A DNA stretch of 64,000 bases, from NCBI GenBank assembly GCA_027491295.1, contig JAIXWK010000003.1:124001-188000 (forward strand), given 5' to 3'. A program made the translations under genes and the position numbers. The stretch comes from Microbacteriaceae bacterium. Its GTDB lineage: Bacteria > Actinomycetota > Actinomycetes > Actinomycetales > Microbacteriaceae. The notes beneath the pieces are model-generated. The model was not told the DNA's origin, made no database searches, and worked only from the letters and a program-made list of their open reading frames with translations. This document shows, one piece after another, positions 49,429 to 56,742 of the stretch. Within the stretch, counting starts at the first letter, position 1, and every line of letters begins with the position of its first letter.

Positions 49429-52064
49429 TTTATTGCGGCAACCGCTTCTTGGATAGCCTTCGCAAGTTTCGAGGTGTCTGTACCGCCACCCTGTGCGAAG
49501 TCAGCTTTCCCGCCACCGCCACCGCCTAGGACAGTAGCCGCGGTCTTTGCCAGCTCTCCAGCGCGAACGCCCTGCTGCTGCGCTGAAGCTCCAGAGGCAA
49601 TCATCACTAGGGGCTTATCTGCAATAACTGCGCCAAGGATCACCACAGAATCTGCTCCAAGCTGCTCAGATGCTGTAGCCGTCAACGCCTTTAGCTGATC
49701 CGCGTTTACATCCTGGTCAATGTTCACCGCTACCACGTTGAGGCCTGCGATTTTTGTTGCAGCTGCAACCAAAGAAGGAAGTAGCTGCATTGCCTGCACT
49801 GACTCAAGCTCAGAAATTCGCTTCTGTGCAACCTTTAGCTCCTCGAGTGCGCTTGCAATGCGGGCCTCGATTTCAGAAGCTGGAGCCTTTAGGTTTGCAG
49901 CGAGTCTTCTGGTTAGTTCGCGTTCTGCAGTGAGAGATCGAAGCGCGTCAATACCAACGAGCGCTTCAATTCTTCTCGAGCCAGAGCCAACAGAAGACTC
50001 GGAAGTAACCGAGACCAAACCAATTTGCGATGAGCGCATGACGTGAGTTCCACCACAAAGCTCGCGCGACCAAGGACCACCGACCTGAACGACTCGAACA
50101 TCTTCGTCGTAGGTTTCGCCAAAGAGTGCTATTGCTCCCCATTCGCGAGCAGCTGAAAGCGGCATGTACTGAGCACTCACTGCTAGGTCGGCCCTGATTG
50201 CAAGGTTTGAAACCTCTTCGATCTCGGACTTGGTTTCATCCGAGAGCGACTGGGTCCATGAGAAGTCAAGCCTCATGTAGCCAGGGCGGTTGTATGAACC
50301 CGACTGCAGCGCCTCTGGGCCTAGAACCTGCCTAAGGGCAGCATGAACCACGTGGGTTGCGGAGTGAGCTTGTGCGGCACCTAATCGCCAGTCTGCATCT
50401 ACCAGGGTTTGGGCGTCGCTACCGACGATCACCTCACCGGAGACAACCCGAACCTTGTGCGAGAACAAGCCCTTGACTGGTTTCTGGACATCAAGCACTT
50501 CTAGCTCAAAGCCATCGCCAACGATCCAGCCCGCATCTGCGGCCTGTCCACCGGACTCCGCATACAAAGTGGTGCGATCTAGGAAGAGCTCACCAAGCTG
50601 CCCAGCCCTCAAACTCAATACGGACTCACCCTCGCGAATAAGACCCAAGACCTTACCCGAGGTCTTCAACCACTCGTATCCAAGGAACTGGGTTTCACCC
50701 AGGCTTCTGAACTCGCTGTAAACCTGAAGGCCTGTTCCTCCAGTCTTCTTTGACTTAGCGTCTTGCTTCGCGCGGTCCTTTTGCTCTTTCATCAGCTCGT
50801 CAAAGCTGTCGCGGTCGACGGTCAAGCCGTTCTCTTCCGCAATCTCGACAGTTAGATCAATTGGGAAACCATAGGTGTCGTGTAATAGGAATGCAGTCTC
50901 GGCAGAGAGGCTCGATTTGGAAGCAGCAATTGCCTCAGACAGGACGATTAGTCCCGAATCAAGGGTTCTCGAGAAACCAGTTTCCTCGGCGATGGCGGAA
51001 CGAAGCACTCTTGGGAAGCTTTCTTCCAGTTCTGGGTAGGCCTCAACCATGGCGTTCTTGCTGGTAGTAAAGAGCTCTTCGAAGCAAGGCCTGTCAACAC
51101 CAAGAAGTCGCAGAGAACGAACTGAACGGCGAAGCAATCGTCGCAAAACATATCCACGGCCTTCATTCGAAGGAGATACTCCGTCAGACATCAGCATTAG
51201 CGAAGAGCGAATGTGGTCCGCAATCACACGCATGCGGACATCGTCTGACTCGTCAGCACCGTAGGTCTTGCCGGAAAGCTTGGCTGATAGGTCAACTAGA
51301 GGTCTGACCTGGTCAATCTCGTAAATGTTCTCGACGCCTTGCAATAGGAAAGCTACGCGCTCAAGACCCATTCCGGTGTCAATGTTCTTCTTTGGCAAAT
51401 CACCAAGAATCTCAAAGTGGTCCTTGGTGCCACCATCAGCACGCTCGTACTGCATGAATACGAGGTTCCAGATTTCGATGTAGCGATCTTCGTCCGCTTC
51501 TGGACCGCCCTCAAGCCCATACTCAGGACCGCGATCGTAGTAAATCTCCGAACAAGGACCGGCAGGACCTCGCTGACCAGTGGACCAGTAGTTGTCTCGC
51601 ATACCGCGCTTCTGTATGCGCTCACGCGGCACGGATGATTGCTTTAGCCAGTACGCAATTGCTTCGTCATCGTCGTTATAGACGGTAACCCAAAGCCGCT
51701 CTGGATCAAATCCGAGGCCACCGTTCTCGAGCGAGCCAGTGAGCAGTTCCCAGGCGAATCCAATGGCTTCCTTTTTGAAGTAGTCACCGAAGGAGAAGTT
51801 GCCATTCATCTGGAAGAAGGTGCCGTGGCGGGTGGTCTTTCCTACCTCGTCAATATCTAGCGTGCGAACACACTTCTGAACGCTGGTGGCACGAGTGTAT
51901 GGAGCCGGTAATACCCCGGTCATGTAGGGAATGAAGGGAACCATTCCAGCAACCACGAACATCAGGGTCGGGTCTTGGCTGATCAATGGAGCGCTTGGAA
52001 CTACGGTGTGACCATTTCTTTCGAAGTAGTCAAGCCACCGCCGCTTAATCTCGGCAGTCTTCAT
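49425..52064 (-). CDS. alaS: Alanyl-tRNA synthetase
   Basis: Charges tRNA-Ala. 879 residues: class II catalytic core (about 1-240), tRNA-recognition helices, an editing domain with zinc-binding HSATHVVH and CGGTH motifs (about 565-670), and a C-Ala domain with glycine-rich GGGGGGKADFAQGGG. The start ATG (MKTAEIKRRWLDYFERNGH) matches the family. It follows a small Lys/Ala/Pro-rich gene by 5 bases. Confidence 0.98.
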   Translation of the reverse strand: MKTAEIKRRWLDYFERNGHTVVPSAPLISQDPTLMFVVAGMVPFIPYMTGVLPAPYTRATSVQKCVRTLDIDEVGKTTRHGTFFQMNGNFSFGDYFKKEAIGFAWELLTGSLENGGLGFDPERLWVTVYNDDDEAIAYWLKQSSVPRERIQKRGMRDNYWSTGQRGPAGPCSEIYYDRGPEYGLEGGPEADEDRYIEIWNLVFMQYERADGGTKDHFEILGDLPKKNIDTGMGLERVAFLLQGVENIYEIDQVRPLVDLSAKLSGKTYGADESDDVRMRVIADHIRSSLMLMSDGVSPSNEGRGYVLRRLLRRSVRSLRLLGVDRPCFEELFTTSKNAMVEAYPELEESFPRVLRSAIAEETGFSRTLDSGLIVLSEAIAASKSSLSAETAFLLHDTYGFPIDLTVEIAEENGLTVDRDSFDELMKEQKDRAKQDAKSKKTGGTGLQVYSEFRSLGETQFLGYEWLKTSGKVLGLIREGESVLSLRAGQLGELFLDRTTLYAESGGQAADAGWIVGDGFELEVLDVQKPVKGLFSHKVRVVSGEVIVGSDAQTLVDADWRLGAAQAHSATHVVHAALRQVLGPEALQSGSYNRPGYMRLDFSWTQSLSDETKSEIEEVSNLAIRADLAVSAQYMPLSAAREWGAIALFGETYDEDVRVVQVGGPWSRELCGGTHVMRSSQIGLVSVTSESSVGSGSRRIEALVGIDALRSLTAERELTRRLAANLKAPASEIEARIASALEELKVAQKRISELESVQAMQLLPSLVAAATKIAGLNVVAVNIDQDVNADQLKALTATASEQLGADSVVILGAVIADKPLVMIASGASAQQQGVRAGELAKTAATVLGGGGGGKADFAQGGGTDTSKLAKAIQEAVAAIK

Positions 52065-52069
52065 TGTTT

Positions 52070-52378
52070 TTACTTCTTGGCTGGAGCAGGCTTTGCAGCA
52101 GCAGGTTTTACAGCCGCTGGCTTCTTGGCTGGAGCAGGCTTCTTGGCTGCAGCTTTATCAGCAGGCCCCTTAGCTGCGGCTCTTGCGGCTGGCTTTGCAG
52201 CTGGCTTAGTGAGCTCTGCTTCACGCTCTTGGTAGCCGGCAGCAACTGCCTGGCTAAAGTCTTTTGCGGCGGCAATCGCCTCATCTAGCGCAAGCTGCGC
52301 CTTTGGGTTGTCGCGAAGTTGAACTACGGCGAGTGCTCCAAGGCCAAGACCTGCTGCGAACCATCCGAGTTTTGACAT
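52070..52378 (-). CDS. Small protein with Lys/Ala/Pro-rich tail
   Basis: A 102-residue protein of unknown function. Residues 1-20 are a hydrophobic, glycine-rich segment that could anchor the membrane; about 25-55 is a charged helix; about 57-102 is almost entirely Ala, Lys and Pro in AAKKPAPAKKPAA-like repeats, resembling disordered histone H1-like tails. Its place between a DUF948 gene and alaS matches a small conserved actinobacterial gene (DUF6167-like), but I am not sure of the family. A 20-base direct repeat in the tail-coding DNA (52073 and 52121 regions) reflects the peptide repeats. Confidence 0.7.
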   Translation of the reverse strand: MSKLGWFAAGLGLGALAVVQLRDNPKAQLALDEAIAAAKDFSQAVAAGYQEREAELTKPAAKPAARAAAKGPADKAAAKKPAPAKKPAAVKPAAAKPAPAKK

Positions 52379-52380
52379 TT

Positions 52381-52728
52381 CTACCTCCGTTTTCCAATGA
52401 CTGAAAGCAGTCCCTTGGTGACACCAAAAAGTTTAGTAAGTGGGGCGCCGACTGAAGCTGTGAATACTGCAACCAGAGAGTTGATGTTCTCGGTGACCTG
52501 CTCGACATCTTCCGTGATCGAGTCAATTCGCTTTAGCTGGCGGTTCGCTTCGCCCAGGGTGACGCGAGCTTCTTGAAGCATTGGCTCAAGCTCTTTGTTG
52601 ACTGTGCTAATGGTTCTAGCGCTCTCGTCAATGAGTTTGGCAAGCTTCACAAGTGGGAAGCCAAGAAAAAGGACAAGCACGGCGAAGCTGAGGGCAAAAA
52701 TTATGCCGACAACCTCGCCACCGCTCAT
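52381..52728 (-). CDS. DUF948 membrane/coiled-coil protein
   Basis: A 115-residue protein with an N-terminal transmembrane segment (about 5-26) followed by a long amphipathic helix region with heptad-like spacing (LAKLIDESARTISTVNKELEPMLQEARVTLGEANRQL), typical of the DUF948 family. Function is unknown. It sits 2 bases before the Lys/Ala/Pro-rich gene and 9 bases after rpsD, the order usually seen upstream of alaS in Actinobacteria. Confidence 0.85.
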   Translation of the reverse strand: MSGGEVVGIIFALSFAVLVLFLGFPLVKLAKLIDESARTISTVNKELEPMLQEARVTLGEANRQLKRIDSITEDVEQVTENINSLVAVFTASVGAPLTKLFGVTKGLLSVIGKRR

Positions 52729-52737
52729 CTGACTTAC

Positions 52738-53367
52738 TTATCTAGCTGCGTAGTACTCAACAACAAGCTGAACTTCACAGGTAACTGGAACTTCAGCGCG
52801 CTTTGGACGGCGAACAAGAGTCGCCTGCAACTTGTCTAGGTCAACGCTGATGTACTCAGGAGTCTTGTTTAGGACGTCTGAGTTTCCACCGGCTGCTGCG
52901 ACCTGGAATGGCTCAACCTTCTCGCTCTTGGCGTGAACGTGAATCATCTGTCCTGGCTTTACGCGGAAAGATGGGCGGTCAACGCGCTCACCATCAACAA
53001 GGATGTGGCGGTGAACAACCATCTGGCGGGCCTGAGCCATGGTGCGAGCAAAGCCAGAGCGAAGCACTAGCGCGTCAAGACGCATCTCAAGTAGCTCAAC
53101 TAGGTTCTCACCGGTTAGGCCTTCAGTGCGCTTGGCTTCCTGGAAGGTCTTACGAAGCTGTGCCTCACGGATACCGTACTGAGCCCTGAGGCGCTGCTTC
53201 TCGCGAAGACGAACTGCGTAGTCTGAATCAGACTTGCGCTTGGTGCGGCCGTGCTGGCCCGGTGCATACGGGCGCTTTTCCATGTACTTAGCAGCTTTAG
53301 GAGTTAGTGCAATGCCTAGGGCACGTGACAAACGGGTCTTGCTGCGGGTTCTAGTTGTCTTTGACAA
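52738..53367 (-). CDS. rpsD: 30S ribosomal protein S4
   Basis: Primary 16S rRNA-binding protein. The 209 residues have the S4 RNA-binding domain (about 97-160; RLDALVLRSGFARTMAQARQMVVHRHILVDG). The N-terminal zinc-finger cysteines of some S4 proteins are absent, so this is the C-minus form (RAQYGIREAQLRKTFQEA). The start is TTG 53367, with AAAGGTGA a few bases upstream. It is a stand-alone rpsD, outside the alpha operon, as usual in this group. Confidence 0.97.
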   Translation of the reverse strand: MSKTTRTRSKTRLSRALGIALTPKAAKYMEKRPYAPGQHGRTKRKSDSDYAVRLREKQRLRAQYGIREAQLRKTFQEAKRTEGLTGENLVELLEMRLDALVLRSGFARTMAQARQMVVHRHILVDGERVDRPSFRVKPGQMIHVHAKSEKVEPFQVAAAGGNSDVLNKTPEYISVDLDKLQATLVRRPKRAEVPVTCEVQLVVEYYAAR

Positions 53368-53398
53368 AAAGTCACCTTTCGAATTTATCTATGGGATC

Positions 53399-53431
53399 TT
53401 GCTCTACGTCCCAGCCGCTGGAGCAGAGCAA
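53399..53431 (-). promoter_or_regulatory. Long hairpin in the rpsD leader
   Basis: On the minus strand TTGCTCT pairs with AGAGCAA, enclosing an inner CCAG/CTGG stem with a CGG loop, 33 bases in all. No T-run follows, so it is not a good intrinsic terminator for rarA. It lies inside the predicted rpsD 5' leader and is a candidate site for S4 autoregulation; that function is inference. Confidence 0.5.
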
Positions 53432-53438
53432 CCCTGAG

Positions 53439-53467
53439 AGCTTAGCAGTTTGAGTGTTGGCTGTCAC
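53439..53467 (-). promoter_or_regulatory. Putative rpsD promoter
   Basis: GTGACA (53462-53467; 5 of 6 to TTGACA), a 17-base spacer, and TAAGCT (53439-53444; TANNNT type) on the minus strand. The -35 overlaps the rarA stop codon. A start about 7 bases downstream would give a leader of about 65 bases containing the 53399-53431 hairpin. Confidence 0.5.
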
Positions 53468-54699
53468 TATCCTTCTAGGATTTCACGAATCGCCCTCAGG
53501 CGCTCAGAAATGACTTTTTCGTAGCCGTGGTTCGATGGTTCGTATAGCTGTCCGGAAATCTCGGCGTATTTCTGCGCGACGATTCCCTTTGGGTCATCGT
53601 GGGGGTAGCGATAGCCAACAGCACCGGTTGACCTCAGCGGTGCTGGAACCGCTGGGACCGCACCACTATTGAGATCTTCCAGCGCTTTATTGATGGCTAG
53701 ATACGCTCGGTTTGATTTAGGAGCGGTGGCTAGGTAAATAGTGACTTCAGCCAGTGGGATCCTGCCCTCCGGCATTCCGATTCGTTCTACAACATCTGCA
53801 CCTGCGCTTGCTACGACCAAGGCATTTGGGTCTGCCAGTCCGATGTCCTCCGCCGCCAAGATCATGAGCCTTCGCGCGATAAACCTGGGATCCTCTCCCC
53901 CGGCAATCATTCTTGCCAGATAGTGAATCGCGGCATCCACGTCAGAACCGCGAACGGACTTGATAAATGCGCTGATTGTGTCGTAGTGAGCATCGCCATT
54001 GGCGTCGTAAGCGATAGCTACCTCGCTGGCTTCTTTAGCAACCTCGAGGCTGATGTCTTTCTCGGCTTGTGATGCAGCAGCCTCTAGAAGTGTCAGGGCA
54101 CGTCTGGCATCACCAGAGGAAATCTTCGCCAGGTAGCCAATGGCGTCTTCTGAGACCTTCTTGCCGTTCCAATCGCTTCTAGCTATCGCGCGCTTAAGTA
54201 GCGTCTCAACCTCAGTATCCGAAAGTGGATCAAGATGCAACACAAGGCATCGAGACACCAGTGGTTTGATAACGCAGAAGGAGGGATTCTCAGTCGTGGC
54301 TGCGATCAATGTGATCTGTCCGGATTCCACTGCCGCAAGCAGAGAGTCCTGCTGGCTTTTGGAGAATCTATGGATCTCGTCGAGAAACAAAATGGTGTTT
54401 CGCTCGTAAACCTCACGGAGCTTCTTAGCGGAATCAATGACCTCGCGGACATTGGCGACCGATGCTGAGATGGCACTCAGTTCAACGAAATTGGCGTCTC
54501 GTGATTGAGAGATTAGCCTTGCCAGTGTGGTCTTACCGGATCCAGGCGGCCCCCAAAGAATCAGTGAACTCAATGCGGCGCTCATATCGCTGGTTATTAG
54601 CCGATTGAGCGCAGAGCCCGGCTTTATGATCCGAGTTTGACCGACCACCTCTGCAAGTGAGGTTGGACGCATTCGAGATGCAAGGGGAACGGATACCAC
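53467..54699 (-). CDS. rarA: Replication-associated recombination protein A
   Basis: AAA+ ATPase (MgsA/RarA/WRNIP1 family) acting at stalled forks. The 410 residues show Walker A LWGPPGSGKTTLA (about 48-60), Walker B LFLDEIHRFSKSQQD, sensor TENPSF and the C-terminal tetramerisation region ending with RYPHDDPKGIVAQKY. The GTG at 54699 keeps the SVPLASRMRP stretch expected before SLAEVVGQ. It has no Shine-Dalgarno and a -10-like TACAAT ends 6 bases upstream, so a leaderless message is likely. Confidence 0.95.
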   Translation of the reverse strand: MVSVPLASRMRPTSLAEVVGQTRIIKPGSALNRLITSDMSAALSSLILWGPPGSGKTTLARLISQSRDANFVELSAISASVANVREVIDSAKKLREVYERNTILFLDEIHRFSKSQQDSLLAAVESGQITLIAATTENPSFCVIKPLVSRCLVLHLDPLSDTEVETLLKRAIARSDWNGKKVSEDAIGYLAKISSGDARRALTLLEAAASQAEKDISLEVAKEASEVAIAYDANGDAHYDTISAFIKSVRGSDVDAAIHYLARMIAGGEDPRFIARRLMILAAEDIGLADPNALVVASAGADVVERIGMPEGRIPLAEVTIYLATAPKSNRAYLAINKALEDLNSGAVPAVPAPLRSTGAVGYRYPHDDPKGIVAQKYAEISGQLYEPSNHGYEKVISERLRAIREILEG

Positions 54700-54705
54700 C
54701 TGTTG

Positions 54706-54711
54706 ATTGTA
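54706..54711 (-). promoter_or_regulatory. -10 element for leaderless rarA
   Basis: TACAAT on the minus strand, 6 bases from the rarA GTG start codon, so transcription would begin at the start codon itself. No strong -35 was identified. Confidence 0.4.
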
Positions 54712-54720
54712 TGCAACACC

Positions 54721-54726
54721 TAGAAT
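54721..54726 (+). promoter_or_regulatory. -10 element for the cyclophilin gene
   Basis: TAGAAT on the plus strand, 27 bases before the ATG, matching the -10 seen ahead of tRNA-Leu. AAGGG lies 4-5 bases before the ATG. The rarA and cyclophilin promoters share the 54-base gap back to back. Confidence 0.4.
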
Positions 54727-54753
54727 TACTAATCGCGGATAGACAAGGGTGTT

Positions 54754-55503
54754 ATGAAGAACAACGACAAGCTAGCGAGTTTCCAAGCCAAGCAGGGTAT
54801 CAAAGTGGCTCGTGAGGCTACCAATCGCAAGGACGACCGGCTGGTGTTGATCATCTCCGGTGGCGCTCTGGGCTTGGCTCTTCTAGGGCAGTTCCTCTAC
54901 TTCTCAATCGGACCGGGTTTTGTTTCTCCAGTCGATGAGGTCGCTGTCGAGAGCGAGCAAACATCTATTAACTCTGATTTAGTTCCGGATCCTGCCCTCG
55001 CTGAAAACCGCACCTGGACTGGAGCACTGAACCTAAACGATCAGACCATCGGTTTGGAGCTCTATGGTGATCTGGCTCCACAGGCCACCGCTAACTTCAT
55101 CTCGCTTGCGAAGTCCGGATACTTTGAGGGCGGTAACTGCCACAGGCTTACTACCGCAGGAATTTTCGTTTTGCAGTGTGGTGACCCAACTGGCACCGGT
55201 TCTGGTGACCCAGGCTACAAATTTGGACCAATTGAGAACGCTCCTTCCGATGACATGTACGGTGAGGGAGTTTTGGCGATGGCAAGAGTCGGTGGCGATG
55301 GCAACTCAATGGGAAGCCAGTTCTTCATCGTCTATGGAGAGTCGCAGATTCTGAGTGATGCCGCAGGTGGCTATACCGTTTTTGGCAAGGTCACCTCTGG
55401 ACTTGACTCCGTCAAGGCTATTGCCGAGGCTGGGACTGCAGATGGTTCGAGCGATGGAGCTCCGATTAATGCCGTTTTGCTTAGCGGTATTTCGGTAGAG
55501 TAA
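54754..55503 (+). CDS. Membrane-anchored cyclophilin-type peptidyl-prolyl isomerase
   Basis: Accelerates proline cis-trans isomerisation, probably on exported proteins. 249 residues: a basic cytosolic N-terminus, one transmembrane segment (about 30-52), a Ser/Glu/Asp-rich linker, and a cyclophilin domain (about 88-248). Core motifs are present: NFISLAKSGYF, CHRL with the catalytic Arg, CGDPTGTGSGDPGYKFG and GSQFFIVYG. Two cysteines flank the active site (GNCHR and LQCGD). No Lys/Arg-independent lipobox is seen. It is in the typical actinobacterial position next to rel and DUF349 genes. Confidence 0.9.
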   Translation: MKNNDKLASFQAKQGIKVAREATNRKDDRLVLIISGGALGLALLGQFLYFSIGPGFVSPVDEVAVESEQTSINSDLVPDPALAENRTWTGALNLNDQTIGLELYGDLAPQATANFISLAKSGYFEGGNCHRLTTAGIFVLQCGDPTGTGSGDPGYKFGPIENAPSDDMYGEGVLAMARVGGDGNSMGSQFFIVYGESQILSDAAGGYTVFGKVTSGLDSVKAIAEAGTADGSSDGAPINAVLLSGISVE

Positions 55504-55527
55504 AACCTCACACCTTAGGAGATCCCC

Positions 55528-56742
55528 GTGACCAGCAACGCATTCGGCCGCGTCGACAGCGAAAACAACGTATTCGTTATCGAAGCAGGCGTCGAAAGAC
55601 ACGTTGGCCAGTACCCAAACGTCAGCGAAGCTGACGCACTTGCCTACTTTGTCCGTAAGTATGAAGACCTAGAAGCTCAGGTTCGTATCCTCGAGCAGCG
55701 TCTAGCTTCCGGAGTCACGGATTCAAAAAGTCTGAAGGCTGGTTACGACCACCTGGTCACGGAGCTAAAAGAGCCAAAAGCAGTGGGAAACCTGGTTGGT
55801 TTGCGTGAGCGTCTTGCAAAAACTGAGACTTCCATCGCCGCCGCTGCCGAGAAGATCAGTGCAGAGCGCGAAGAGTCGATGACTCAGGCTCTAGCCGCTA
55901 AGGAAGAGATTGCCGTAAAGGCAGAGGCTTTGGTGTCTAAGTTGGACAACATCAACTGGAAGAAGTCTGCCGAGCAAATGACCGCACTGTTTGAGCAGTG
56001 GCAAAAGCTTCAGAAGGATGGCCCGAAGCTTCCTAAAGCAAAGACAGACCCGATCTGGAAGCGCTTCTCACAGGCCAGAGCAAAGTTTGAAAGCGGCCGC
56101 AGAGCCTACTTTGCGACCCTGGATTCGAAGTTCAAAGAAGCTAAATCAGCCAAGTCCAAGCTCGTGGAGGCGGCCGAAGCCTTGGTATCAAAGGGCGGTG
56201 ACGCAGCAGCCACCTATCGCAAGCTGCAGGATGACTGGAAGCTAGCACCTCGCGCTGGCAAGGCTGAAGATGCGCTATGGGCACGCTTTAGGGCTGCCGG
56301 AGATGCAATCTTTGCAGCCAAGAAGGAAAAGGATTCAGAGCAGGCCACAGAGCACACCAGCAACCTCAAACTCAAGCTTGAACTGTTGAAGGAAGCGGAG
56401 AAGATCGACGTTTCAAATCTCGAAGCGGCGAAGAAGGCGATGTCTGACATTCAGTCGCGCTGGGTAAAAATCGGGCATGTCGCTAAGGACAAGGTCCGCG
56501 AGGTTGAAGACAAGCTTCGCAAGATCGAGAAAGCAATTTCGGAGGCCCAGGCAGACGCCTGGAAGCGCTCAGACCCTACGGCTAAGGCACGTAGCAGTTC
56601 TCTGGTTGCTCAGCTTGAGGAAGCAATTGCTGATCTCGAGACAGAGCTAAAGGTCGCTCCTGCTGCCAAAAAGAAGGACCTTCAGTCAGCTATCGACGCT
56701 CGTAAGTCTTGGCTAGACGCAGCAATCAAAGCTGTTGACTAA
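55528..56742 (+). CDS. DUF349 domain-containing coiled-coil protein
   Basis: A 404-residue, highly charged, Ala/Lys/Glu-rich protein. The N-terminal about 60 residues form a compact domain; the remainder is alpha-helical with repeated DUF349 units of about 70 residues, each with a W..F/W..W pattern (for example WQKLQKDGPKLPKAKTDPIW and WKLAPRAGKAEDALWARFRAA). Function is unknown. AGGAG lies 7 bases before the GTG start. Its stop overlaps the convergent rel stop by 4 bases. Confidence 0.88.
   Translation: MTSNAFGRVDSENNVFVIEAGVERHVGQYPNVSEADALAYFVRKYEDLEAQVRILEQRLASGVTDSKSLKAGYDHLVTELKEPKAVGNLVGLRERLAKTETSIAAAAEKISAEREESMTQALAAKEEIAVKAEALVSKLDNINWKKSAEQMTALFEQWQKLQKDGPKLPKAKTDPIWKRFSQARAKFESGRRAYFATLDSKFKEAKSAKSKLVEAAEALVSKGGDAAATYRKLQDDWKLAPRAGKAEDALWARFRAAGDAIFAAKKEKDSEQATEHTSNLKLKLELLKEAEKIDVSNLEAAKKAMSDIQSRWVKIGHVAKDKVREVEDKLRKIEKAISEAQADAWKRSDPTAKARSSSLVAQLEEAIADLETELKVAPAAKKKDLQSAIDARKSWLDAAIKAVD

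Noticed and set aside
52073-52141. Direct repeat that could suggest a mobile element or tandem array
   Set aside because: It encodes the Ala/Lys/Pro repeats of the 52070-52378 gene and has no terminal inverted repeats or transposase.
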